Positions 11,624-22,591 of a stretch of DNA of 64,000 nucleotides are shown here, in pieces. Both the position numbers and the translations under genes were made by a program. Origin of the DNA: Cercophora sp. LCS_1 (taxonomy: Eukaryota > Ascomycota > Sordariomycetes > Sordariales > Lasiosphaeriaceae). Location: the NCBI GenBank assembly GCA_036250225.1, contig JAPZLL010000008.1, positions 992,001-1,056,000 on the forward strand, written 5' to 3'. Within the stretch, counting starts at the first letter, position 1. Each line of letters opens with the position of its first letter. The notes below the pieces were generated by a model. The model was given only the letters and a program-made list of their open reading frames with translations, was not told the DNA's origin and did not search any database.

Positions 11624-13849
11624 CTACTCGCCGTCGCCATCACCATCACTTCTTCCACCAACAGTGTCGGAACTGCCATCTTCGCTTTCAACCCTCCTCT
11701 GCGAACGGTCAGTATCACAATGATCAGTCAGATCGAGACAGACTCACAGCATCAGCCTGCCTCCGCGTGTACCGGTTCAGGCTCTCACACAACCGATCAA
11801 GCACCCACTCAGCCTCCGTGATATCAGCAAGCATGGGGCTATCCTCCCCAATCCAATCCCACTCGACCAATTCTCCCTCCTCCCCTTCTCCCTCGCTCTC
11901 CCTACGACTAAATCGAATCAACCTCGTAAACCTCGCCCACTCTTCATATGTATACTTCCTTGGCTTCAACGCCCTCAAATCATGCGCAACGCTCTTGATA
12001 GCAACCGCCAACTCCCTCGCCAGATCATGATGCCTTCCATCATCACCATTCCCCTCAACCTCCTGCACGCCGCCCTCTTCCCCATAATCCGGCACGCTAA
12101 ACACCAGCCCCTCCCCATTCTCAGTCCTCCCGCCCTTCCCAAGCCTCGGCATGACCCTCGTCAGATCCGCAACCCTCCAAACTCCGCGGTTAACCCCCTC
12201 AACCACCGTCTTAGCCATCTCCTGCACAAGCAGCGTAACAACCGGTACAGCAACAAGACTCCACACGACGAAGAACGGCTTCCCGATATTGGATTTGGGA
12301 GAAATATCACCATACCCAATCGTCAAGAGCGCAACGAAACAGAAATAAAAACACTCAAAATAGCGCAATCCCAGGATATGTTTCTCCGTGACGAAGAACA
12401 CAAACGCACCCAGACACCACAGGACGCCAAAGGCAAGCAACGCCATGCCGAGTGCCCAGTACTGTTTATACCGCTTCGTTTCGCGTTGGATCTGGCGCAT
12501 TGCTTCGAAGCGGTCCTTTTCTCGTTGCAAAAGCAGCAGTTTTTGGCGGGTGCGTTTCCTTTTCTCCTGCGAGGTTTCCCTCCCGCGGAGGATCGAGTTC
12601 TTGCTCCGTCCCGGTGGTTTAGGCGGGTGTTTGTTTTCGTGAAAGGTGATTGTCCGTCCCACGATTTCGAGTTTGCCGTATTTGGCGAGGGAGCTTCGTC
12701 GATCTGAGCCCGGGGTGAGATCAGAACGGGGAGGCAGACCGAGGCGTTCGCGGAGCTCGCGTTCGCAGGTGACGGTTCGACCGACGGTGGATTCGCGGGC
12801 GTGGAGCTGGTGCTGCTTGATGATCTTGTCGGCGGAGATGTTGGAGGCGAACTTGGTGATGCTTGAGATGACCAAACCGAGGAAGATGATGCCGATGAAC
12901 TGGAAGACGAAGAGGAAGCCCCTGCCTGGGTCTGTGGCGGGCGCGAAGTCGCCGAAGCCGACGGTTAGGACGGAGACTTCGGCGAAGTAGAGGGCGTCGG
13001 CGTAGGTGAAGCCTTCGGTTAGGCAGAACATGGCTGAGCCGCCGGCCAGCCAGAAGAAGAAGGCGGTTGTTTGCAGGATCAGGGCGCGTTGTGAATCGTC
13101 TAGGTCGAATTGTTGCGGGTAGTGGCCCCGAAGGTATCCGGCGATGTTGATGAGGAGGATGGTGCTGCCAATCAGGTAGAGAATCGAGGCCAGCACGGCG
13201 TGCCAGAATCCTTGGGAGTATACTTCGAGGGGCGCTTGGGGCGGGCAGTTGAGGGCCATGGCGATTTCGATCGCGATGAGCTGGGTTGTTAGTGGAGGTG
13301 ATGCACAAAAGGGGCAAGGAAACATACGATGATCGAGGACAAGAGCCAGCAGAGGGTGGCCAGAGGTAGGGCGATAATGTAGCGGACTCGGCTGGTGAAG
13401 TGGAGAAGTAAGAGGATGTTTCCTGCAAAGCCCAAGGCGAGAGAGAAGCCATTGGCAATGAGTTCCCTGGGAGAGTTAGACCGCAAGTCAAGTCATTTGG
13501 AGCGCCTGGGCTGACCATTTCGGATCCGCAATACCAATTGCTGCATCTTCGGAGCCTCTTCCGCTTCCAGAAGGAGTTCCATCTCCAGGCAGCGTAAGTC
13601 TCCACGGAGATACCAGCGAGACGATCGAGAGAACGTTTGAGAGGGGACCGATGGTGGCGGCAATGAGTGGAATAGCCGTCGATGCAAACCACCACTGTCT
13701 TATCTCTGTCAGACCAGCTTCTAGCCTAGTTGAAGTTTTCTAGTGGCTTACTGAGGGAGATTATCACTTGCTCCACGGAGCCTGATCAATCCACCGGCCA
13801 GAAACTTGACCGAGCCGGGGGAAGGCCTGTCAAAGACGGATGAAGTCAT
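11624..13849 (-). CDS. tok1: TOK1-type two-pore outward-rectifying potassium channel
   Basis: Five exons (13849-13752, 13698-13516, 13466-13328, 13280-11748, 11698-11624) give 675 residues. The fungal TOK family has eight transmembrane segments and two pore loops; both selectivity filters are visible, TVGFGD at about 246-251 and TIGYGD at about 460-465. Hydrophobic segments flank them, for example ASILYLIGSTILLINIAG and ALGMALLAFGVLWCLGAFVF. A basic linker with KRKRTRQKLLLLQREK separates the two pores. The acidic C-terminal tail ends in a short last exon rich in Asp and Gly; without that last splice (GTGAGT...CGCAG) the frame would stop at 11724. TOK1 channels release K+ across the plasma membrane on depolarisation. 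The first donor and the GTCAGC donor of exon 2 rest on frame continuity. Confidence 0.9.
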
Positions 13850-14570
13850 AGTGAGACTCTTGATTGCTCATCAAGAACAAAAGGCGCAGAGCGAGAGGGC
13901 GACGGACCGCGCCTTTCCCAGATCTGATATACGGCCTTCAGAGAGCATATTGGCTCGGGGGCGAATTCTGTCTTCTTGGCGATCTGCTTGACGTTCCGAC
14001 TCCTCTGCCGAGTTGCGACACAAGCATGACATGTTGTCTCATCCACTGGCTGCCCGTACTTACAGACACAAGATGCCCATGGTGCAACAAACTGGAGCCG
14101 AGAGAAGCTGTGTGCAGCGCTCCATGTGGCTATGCTGCTGTTCTGGGCGATTACCCCTGAATCTTGGCCGGAGAGTTCAAGGGTATGAATAAGACAATTC
14201 TCCGCGGAGCTGGCAAGTTATATATCCCACGTGCAAACGTGGTGTCTCCATGGTGTTGCACCAGGCTCTTGGTAGGGAGAAGACTCGCCGAATCGTCCTC
14301 CGAGCCATACTAGACCACCGCAGAGCAGACCGCGTCGTTCGCGCCGACTGTGTCTTTCCCAGCCACTCGAACACTCAAATCACCAAATCATCCAAGGGAG
14401 ACAAGCCCACGTCACCCTTTTCCACACCGCATTCCTCACCACCACGACCCCCATCATCTTGTCTCACATCACTCGCCCCTATCCCATCAAGAACCACCAA
14501 ACCGCCCAAAAGATGACCCCTCAGTCAACTGCACGATGCAAACGACGCACTCAGCACATCCACCATCACG
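13850..14570. other. Divergent intergenic region
   Basis: Lies between TOK1 (minus) and the small membrane protein (plus), so it probably holds both promoters. A C-rich stretch at 14400-14520 looks like the leader of the plus-strand gene. No further feature seen. Confidence 0.4.
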
Positions 14571-15098
14571 ATGCCGACACCAACGCGCTTCACACCACGC
14601 GCTTCCCCTCGGAACCCCCTAGAATCCCAATCCAAAACTCCCTCTCCCGAGTCCTCTTCCCGCAAAGCACCCCGCCGCCTCAGCGAACCAAGCCCAACGC
14701 AATGGCTCCTCCGCAAGAAAGGCCTCGCCGCGTTTCGCTCCGAATCCCTCCGCCAGGCTCCCACCAGCACCTCGCCCGGCGATATCGGTCTCTCTGTCCT
14801 ACCGGACTCGAAACCGTCCCGTGGCGTCCACAACCACAGCCACAAAGTCTGTAAAGGCTCCAGTCCCGCTCACGACCCCTTTGTGGACGTGGAACTCGCG
14901 CCCACGCCGCCACGCGTGACACGGGGAGGGACTCGTCTTCTCATGACGACGGAGCCCGGCGTGGCCGTTGCTTGGTTTTCACACCGTCGACCTGACGTTA
15001 TCGCGCTCTGTCCTGTTCTCTTCTTTTTCGGGCTAGTCTGCGCAGTGGCTATTACGCAGTGTTTGGTTAGAGGTGCTATGTCGGGATCACGGATGTAA
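14571..15098 (+). CDS. Hypothetical protein with one C-terminal membrane segment
   Basis: Single-exon frame of 175 residues. The first two thirds are Pro/Ser/Arg-rich and probably disordered. A single hydrophobic segment (DVIALCPVLFFFGLVCAVAI) lies near residues 140-165, followed by a short tail ending SGSRM. This layout suggests a tail-anchored or single-pass membrane protein. No family recognised, and the start may be an ATG further upstream. Moderate support only: length, frame bias and a well-formed membrane segment. Confidence 0.45.
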   Translation: MPTPTRFTPRASPRNPLESQSKTPSPESSSRKAPRRLSEPSPTQWLLRKKGLAAFRSESLRQAPTSTSPGDIGLSVLPDSKPSRGVHNHSHKVCKGSSPAHDPFVDVELAPTPPRVTRGGTRLLMTTEPGVAVAWFSHRRPDVIALCPVLFFFGLVCAVAITQCLVRGAMSGSRM

Positions 15099-15313
15099 AT
15101 AGAGATGATGGGGTTGGGGAGTGTAAGATGAAAAAAGGAGTGTAAACCAAAGGGGTTTGGACCAAAAGGTGACCAGGTAACAGAGTTGGATTTGACCGCC
15201 CGCCCACCCGCCTGCCTGCCTTACTCAACGCCGAAGAATGTTCTATGGGGAGTGGTCATATCGTACATTCACACATGTGATCTTGTTCCCGTTTTCGTCT
15301 ATCTTTTTCTCAT

Positions 15314-16227
15314 TCATTGTGACTTTTTGTTGTCGTTATCATTAGGGGTTTCTCCCCCGGCGCTTTTGCGCACTGCGGTTTCTACCTGCCAGATTGCGCG
15401 TTCCAGCTCGACTTCGAGCTGCGGAAGATCGAGGGCCTGTGTCATTTTCTTCCCATTGGCTTGGGAAAGAAGCATTGTCTCGCCCTCGGGGTTGGGCGTC
15501 GGTTTCTCCGAGGGGTTGAGGGTTGTAAAGGGCTCCGCGTCGGGCCCGGCGTGCGCCGTAGGCTCGGGGGTTGAGGGGAGGGGTTGTTTCTGGTCGGCGT
15601 AGACTTCGTCGACGACGGGGGAGGGCGTCATGGTCAGGAGGTTCTTTTGGACGAGGAATTGGAGGTGCTTGCCGCCTGATAGTGCGCGCCAGTGCGACCA
15701 GGCGCGGTAGCACAGGTAGAAAAAAGGGAGGTTTGGGACCCTGATTTGTATGTTAGCTAAAGGAGCAGCGAAGGGGTGGAGGCTACGCACAATGGGAGAA
15801 TGCCGATTGGAATGGTGATGGGCATGCCGACGAAACACCAAAATAACCTCTTCTTGTGTAGCGCTTCCCGCTCCGTGGCCAGCATCTGCAGGATGCCGGG
15901 GATCTTGTCCATGGGCAGCAGGCTCTTGGGATACACCACCTCAACCTTCTCGGTACCCTTGAGCTCCACCTCGCGCCGCCTTTGCGACAGCGGCGGAACC
16001 GACTTGAGTCCCCATTCCTCGTAAGGGATCCGGCGAAAGGCGTAATTGCCGTAGCTGACCACCGATTTCTGCCAGCCCCTGTCCTTCTTTTCCCACTCGG
16101 CCCATGTGCGCGCCGCCTTGGATTGTACCCAATCCCCCCACGTTTGCTTCTCCGAAGTTGGGGCGCTGAGCTTCTGGCAGTACAACAGCGTGCGCCGCGT
16201 CGAAATCGGGAGGAGATAGAGCCTCAT
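15314..16227 (-). CDS. Mitochondrial K+/H+ exchange-related protein (Mit_KHE1 family)
   Basis: Two exons (16227-15791, 15740-15314) with a 50-nt intron; 287 residues. The N-terminus MRLYLLPISTRRTLLYCQ is the hallmark of the fungal family related to yeast YDL183c/Mrx19, implicated in mitochondrial K+/H+ exchange. Further family-like segments are WAEWEKKDRGWQKSVVSYGN and MDKIPGILQMLATEREALHK. Two hydrophobic stretches, CFVGMPITIPIGILPLVPN (spanning the splice) and LPFFYLCYRAWSHW, would form membrane segments in the inner membrane. The C-terminal 100 residues are acidic and variable. The splice CCATT|GTGCGT...AATCAG|G restores the hydrophobic segment, which supports the model. Confidence 0.8.
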
Positions 16228-17685
16228 GGTTGCGCAAATCGTCGGGGTGCGCTAAACGAAGGTAACTTGAATCGAGCACACGTCTGGCTGGCCAGGAGTC
16301 GAAAATAGACTTCACAAGGAATTGCGACCTGACATTCACTGGCCAAGACAAAACGCGCGCCCTTTCTATGCGCAGAACAGAAATTCGCGATCGGCCATTT
16401 TCTCTTCTCAGCAATTTATTTGGGGAAGGCGGTGGCGGGTGGAGTGCGTGTTTGTTTGAGGGAGCTCGGGAGGGAACCTGAAGGAGCTGCAAGGCCGTCT
16501 TCGACCCGAAAGCTCCTCCCTTGAAATCGAGCTCCCGTTATCCAAGCGGCGCGCGGTGACGCAGTTGGCGCACATGGCTCTCAGTGGTTGGACCCGCTGT
16601 AGCAGACCGTGAGGGAGCCCGGAGACGCGCACTGTGGCGGGATGTCTGAGGAAGGAAGGCCAGGGCAGGGTTCTAGACCATCGCGCCCTGGTCAAGCGCG
16701 GTTTCTGGGGCAAAAGCCATCAAAAATCCACTTTCGCATCCTTGCTTCGGTTCAGGTTGCAGCTTTTGGATGCAGGCAGAACTGCGGCTGCAACAACAAG
16801 ATGTCTTGTTTCCCTTCAACAATGGACTCATCTCTGCACTCATAACTCAGGCTTCTGAGCTCCCCAAGTGGATGACCAAAAGGCGAGCCAGATACTATAA
16901 CTCTTGGCGCTTGCTGGTTGCCTGTGTGTTCAGCAGGCTTCTAGCCGAAATACCTGCAGAAAAGAGGTTGAAGTCTGTTGAACGGTCTTGGGGGCCTCGG
17001 AGTCATTTCAAGAGGACCTGCATTCAATGTGTGTCCCATCAACAGAGAAAGTAGTGGACATAAGTAGCTGCCCGGTAATGACTCGAGGAAGCCTCGGTTG
17101 CTAAGAACCATATTCCCTCTTTGGAAGTCTGGACTCGTATATAATCTCTGCAGTCTCGGGTTGAGTCCCGTCGTTATGTGACACATGTGATAACCATTGA
17201 CGACTCTGAAGAACGAGCGTTGTAAGACTTGGAAACTGAAACCTGACTGTTGGAACCGTTTGGCGCTGTCGTCATTTGGGACCCCGGCGGGGCGCCTGAT
17301 GAGATTGTGACGCAGAGCACGCGGGATGGTTGGTGCGTGCATTCCAACAGGGGTAATCTGCCCGAGCCGGGTTGCGAGGAGGAAGCTCTCCCCGCTGAGC
17401 TCTGGTTCCGAGACCAGCAAAAACACGCCAACCAAGGAAGACTCGCAGCCGCCAAGTTGACGTCCGTCAATTCCACGCCACGTCAACGTCGGCGACGGCA
17501 GCGCGCGATGCCCATGCGCCGAGCCCCGGAGCGCCTTTCATTTGTTCGACAATTCTAGACGATCGGCTTTTCTTCAATCGAGTCGATTTGGACCTGCGAT
17601 AACCGAGTTATTCCCTGTGTCGGACTCTCATGCCTCGCGATAACCCGGACGAAGACGACGTTGCGAACCGACGTCTACTACCGTC
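16228..17685. other. Divergent intergenic region
   Basis: 1.46 kb between two genes pointing away from each other. A 181-codon minus-strand frame (16941-17486) overlaps it but shows no domain or membrane pattern. I see nothing else of note. Confidence 0.45.
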
Positions 17686-18854
17686 ATGACGGCCGCGGGC
17701 TCGTCGCCCTCGACGTCAAATCGGTCCAACCCGCGCGCATCCACCCGATCCATCGCTACCACTGCCGTTCCCTCGACCGCCGCCCGGCTTCGACCACCAC
17801 GATCTTTGCCTCGTACGCTCCCTCGCCTTGGCCGTGTCACGTCTCTGCTTGGTGTCTGCTAACACGCATACGTTTTACAGCATGGATCGACTCGTATGAA
17901 GAGAGATACGGATCGCCGGAGGAGGACCAATTTCATGTTTTAGAATCGCCGCCGCCGCCAACACATCAGCCTCACCACAATCATGCGCCGAGCCAGCCGC
18001 AACGACGAGTATCCCGAGATGGATTCGTGTACGAGAAAACCCCGGCTGCGGAGGCGAATAAGGGCGCCAGACCAAATCTACGACGCATCCTCAGGGGTAA
18101 GAACGCGGAGCGCGGGAGAAAATGGGATCATCTACGGTCGGCGGAGCCGGTGATTGTGCCTCGGTATAGTAGGGCGTCGCCGAGCTCCCCTTGGTACGGC
18201 TTTTTACAGTCCTCCCGGTACGGTCACATACCAAACGAGGAATCCGAAATCGTGGACCCGGAGATGCTGGACAAACTGCAGCCCGACTTCAACCGGCCCG
18301 TCGATGTTCCTCGGCCGGACGATTACTCTAAGAGCAGGGTTGCGCGGACGGTGGTTTTGTATAAGAGGGTGTGGAATGTGATCCTCCGGCACCCGTTGGT
18401 TCCACTGGCGTTTCGACTTATTGTTCTGCTTACGTCTATTCTGGCACTGGCGTTGTCCGCCCGCATCTTCGAAATAGAAAGCGCTGAGCGGCGGTCATCG
18501 TCAGAAACGACGCAGTCAATAGTGGCCATTGTGGTGGACACGGTGGCCGTGCCGTACATCGGCTACATGACATGGGACGAGTATACGGGCAAACCGCTGG
18601 GATTGCGGCCGGCAACCCAGAAAATATCACTAGTCCTCATGGACCTCTTCTTTATTATTTTCAAGTCAGCAAGCACAACGTTGGCGTTTGAAGCGCTCGT
18701 CTACCATAACGCGACGGACATTAGGGTGCGACGTTACAGTCAGGCGCTGGCGGCATTCCAGACGGTCAGTCTCATATCGTGGAGCATGACGTTTACGGTC
18801 AATGTCTTTAGGTTGGTACAAAAGCTTGGCGGCGGCGAGGACGAAGTCTCCTGA
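17686..18854 (+). CDS. Srf1-like regulator of phospholipase D, multi-pass membrane protein
   Basis: Two exons (17686-17833, 17881-18854) joined by a 47-nt intron with classic signals (GTGTCA, CTAAC, TTTACAG); 373 residues. Residues 1-60 are Ser/Arg/Pro-rich. A conserved-looking central block reads SPWYGFLQSSRYGHIPNEES. The C-terminal half has four hydrophobic segments: LAFRLIVLLTSILALALSA, SIVAIVVDTVAVPYIGYMTW, ISLVLMDLFFIIFKSAST and TVSLISWSMTFTVNVF. This pattern fits the fungal Srf1 family, which in yeast regulates phospholipase D Spo14; the assignment is from memory of family sequences, so the membrane topology is surer than the name. Starting at the upstream ATG (17630) would hit a stop, which favours 17686. 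Confidence 0.65.
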
Positions 18855-20014
18855 TAATGGAGATCGAGAGAGACGGGGATGCGAGTCGGATACCCAAACC
18901 ATGTTGGGCTTTTCTTTGTCGGCGTTTTGCCATATTTACCGTGGTTCTATACATGTATTTTATTGCAAGCAAGCAGTGGCGCTGTCCTAGCGGGGGAATT
19001 TCGTTTTGTAAGAATAAACAATACACACTCCATGTTGCAGTGATGAAGTCATTTTCTGATTGCTGATTGATGAGAGGCCTCGAGACGAGAATCGGTAAAT
19101 GCTTGGCATGTCCTCATCTGCCGGGATCACCGCGGCTGAAGGCGGCTCGCGCTTGAGCGCGCTTCCAGCGGAAGATCGCAAACGCTAGGCAGAACTGGGA
19201 GCGCCAGCGTCCGTGTCAGGATGAGATCTCTCGGCATCGTGCCAGTTATCGATAGCCTCGCGAGATGCAAGGAGTCGTTGTCGCCGGTTTTGTCAGCTTC
19301 GTCCCAGGTCATGAGCTTATTCGGCTGATAGTTGGTAAATAAAATGTAACGGCTTTTCATTCTCTTTTCCTGCGAAGCGGTAGCCAGGATAGAACCGACC
19401 GCGCTGCTAATGAGCACACTGGGTAATTTGATGCGAAGCGGTGACTCTGGCGCCATCGAGAAGCGGGTGCAGGCAAACAAGGCCAAGGCGCCCGACAAAC
19501 AGAGTTGAAATTTCGAGGCCCGAGGAAGTAACAGTAAATAAACACGCAGAGTATAACTTTAAACTTTTCTCGGAAAAAAATGGAACCTTGCGGTGAATAG
19601 ATGGTGGTGTCCGTTGTTGCCAAAACGCTTCAGTGATTCTCTTTGGCTGCTGGCGCAGCGATTTGGTTCGGCCCCCGCCACTTCAACTTTCCCCACATTT
19701 TGGACTGCCCGTTGGAGGCTGCCTGCCTGCCTAAGAGCACCTTCTAAACCTTGGACCCGTGACCGAACTCACAACTTCACTTTTTAATTCTCCCACGGCG
19801 CACCGAGTCGAGCAGCACGTACATTTTACGTGTGTTGCTTCGCAAAACGATACCCCTTCCTCTTTCCACATCGCTCCCGACGATCCAGCTCCGCCGCTCT
19901 GTCCCTCGGCGACGCTCGTTTCACCCCCGCGATCCCATCGTCGGCCACCAGGCAACGCCATCTGTCGCCGGCAAAACCTGCGCCTAGAATTTCTTCGCAA
20001 AGACGATTGCCACG
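18855..20014. other. Intergenic region upstream of cullin-1
   Basis: Holds the 3' flank of the preceding gene (AT-rich, ends near 19020) and the cullin-1 promoter and leader. A 123-codon minus frame (19127-19498) has no recognisable family. No other feature. Confidence 0.45.
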
Positions 20015-22591
20015 ATGCCTCCCACGATGGGCGGTCCAGGCCAGGTCCGTGATGACATCGACAGCACGTATGTCCGCCCCGCTTCATCCCTTGCCCGTTG
20101 GCGTTGAACTCGACCCTGATGTGTATGACAGATGGCAGTACTTGCAGGGAGGTATCAGCAAGATTATGCTGAACCTTCAAGAAGGCGTGGATCTCCAGAC
20201 GGTAAGACGCCCGATTTGACAACAGGTGGAGAAAGCCACCCAAGCTGACCACTGTTTCGCAGTACATGGGCATCTATACGTTAGTTGCGACTCTCCCGTT
20301 GGATTGCGATCATTGACCTTTAGACAGCGCCGTTCACAACTTCTGTACCTCCCAAAAGGCCGTTGGCTTCCACACCCCGTCTAACATCAATGCTGCTGGT
20401 GCCCATAGGGGAGGTACGTGGCGGAGACTGTTTCCTGCCGGCGAGCCGTCGCTGACTTGCTGTAGCCCATCTTCTCGGCGAAGACCTGTACAAGAAACTC
20501 ACCGAGTACCTAACCGAACACCTCACGAAGCTTTGCGCCGAGTCAGATGCCCACACCGACGAGGCTCTCCTCGCCTTCTACATCAAAGAGTGGCAACGAT
20601 ACACGGTGGCGGCCAAGTACATTCACCATCTCTTCCGATACCTCAACCGCCACTGGGTCAAGAGAGAGATGGACGAGGGAAAGAAGTCGATCTACGATGT
20701 GTATACCCTGCACCTTGTCCGATGGAGGGACGTCATGTTTCAGCACACATCTTCCAGGGTTATGGATGCCGTCCTGAAGTTGGTCGAGAAGCAGCGCAAC
20801 GGGGAGACGATCGAGTACAACCAGATCAAGCAGGTTGTCGAGTCGTTTGTTTCGCTTGGTCTCGACGAGGGCGACAACTCAAAGACGACGCTAGATGTCT
20901 ACCGCTTCCATTTCGAGAAGCCCTTCCTGCAGGCAACTACGCTGTTCTATCAGGCGGAGAGCAAGCAGTTTGTCGCGGAAAACAGCGTTGTGGAATACAT
21001 GAAAAAGGCCGAGGCGCGTCTGGACGAGGAAGAGGAGCGTGTTAAGATGTATCTTCACCCCGATATAGGGATCTCGTTGAAGAAGACATGCAACCAGGTC
21101 CTCATCGCCGAGCACTCCAACATTTTGCGAGACGAGTTCCAGGTCCTCCTTGACAACGACAGGGAAGAGGATATGGCGCGCATGTACGGCCTGCTATCAC
21201 GTGTCCAGGACGGACTCGACCCGCTCAGGAACAAGTTCGAGGCGCACGTTAGAAAGGCCGGTTTAGCTGCGGTTGCAAAGGTGGCTTCGGACGCTGACAA
21301 GCTGGAGCCCAAGGTTTACGTTGATGCGCTGCTCGAGGTCCACACCCAGTACCAAGGGTTGGTCAAGCGTGCCTTCAACGACGAGCCCGAGTTCACACGT
21401 TCGCTCGATAATGCGTGCAGGGAGTTTGTGAACCGGAACGAAGTCTGCAAATCTGGCTCGAACAAATCCCCGGAGCTTCTTGCAAAGTACACAGACGTTT
21501 TACTTCGCAAGAGCAGCACCGGTGTTGAGGAGACAGAGCTGGAGAACACGCTGACGCAAATCATGACCGTGTTCAAGTACATCGAGGACAAGGATGTGTT
21601 CCAAAAGTTCTACTCTCGCATGCTGGCTCGCCGTTTGGTGCATAGCAACTCATCGTCAGACGACGCCGAGACCAGCATGATCAGCAAGCTCAAGGAGGCG
21701 TGCGGCTTCGAGTACACCAACAAGCTGCAGCGCATGTTCCAGGACATGCAGATTTCCAAAGATCTCAACTCAGGCTTCAGGGAGCACGTCAAGTCCATCG
21801 AGACCATAAAGGGCCTCGACTCTTCATACTCTATCCTGGGCACGGGCTTCTGGCCATTGACACCTCCAGGGACCACATTCAACCCGCCCGCTGAGATTGC
21901 AGCTGATTGTGATCGGTTCACTCTGTTCTACAAAAAGAAACACGAGGGCCGTAAGCTCACCTGGCTGTGGCAGCTCTGCAAGGGCGAGGTGAAGACCAAC
22001 TACATCCGCAACGCAAAGATGACCTTTACCTTCCAAGTGTCGGTCTACCAGATGGCCATCCTGCTACTATTCAACGAGAAGGACAAGAATACGTACGAGG
22101 AGATTGCCTCGTCAACCCAGCTCAACTCCGAGTCTCTGGATCCCTCGCTTGGCATCATGGTCAAGGCCAAGGTACTGAACATCAGCCCCGAGGGTGAGAA
22201 ACCGGGGCCAGGCACAACATTTGCCCTCAACTACGACTTCAAGAACAAGAAGCTGCGAGTGAACCTCAACGTGGGCATGAAGTCGGAAACCAAGCAGGAA
22301 GAAGCAGAGACGAACAAGACGATCGAGGAGGATCGGAAACTGCTTCTTCAGGTAAGATGCACCTCTTTGTCATGCTTTGCCATCGCGCTAACAAGACTCT
22401 AGTCCGCCATTGTCCGTATCATGAAGGCCCGCAAGCGCATGAAGCACCAGCAGCTCGTCAGCGAGACCATCAACCAGATCAAGCAGCGGTTCGTCCCCAA
22501 AGTCAGCGACATCAAGAAATGCATCGAAATACTCCTCGACAAGGAGTATCTGGAGCGTCTGGATGATGACGACCTTGGGTACCTGGCTTAG
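20015..22591 (+). CDS. cul1: Cullin-1 (SCF ubiquitin ligase scaffold, Cdc53/CulA)
   Basis: Six exons (20015-20067, 20132-20201, 20263-20279, 20328-20413, 20466-22351, 22403-22591) give 766 residues, a normal cullin length. The protein is the scaffold that links Skp1/F-box adaptors (N-terminal cullin repeats, e.g. LQTYMGIYTAVHNFCT and VRWRDVMFQHTSSRVMDAV) to the RING protein Rbx1 (C-terminal cullin homology, e.g. FQKFYSRMLARRLVHS and FTFQVSVYQMAILLLFN). The last exon carries the neddylation site in IVRIMKARKRMKHQQLV (Lys about 712) and ends YLERLDDDDLGYLA. Exon 3 is only 17 nt long, yet it is required to restore the conserved TYMGIYTAVH sequence. Acts in nucleus and cytosol. Confidence 0.93.

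Noticed and set aside
16941..17486. 181-codon minus-strand frame
   Set aside because: No family, no ordered segments, located in a divergent promoter region.
19127..19498. 123-codon minus-strand frame
   Set aside because: No recognisable family and no support from splice sites or membrane pattern.
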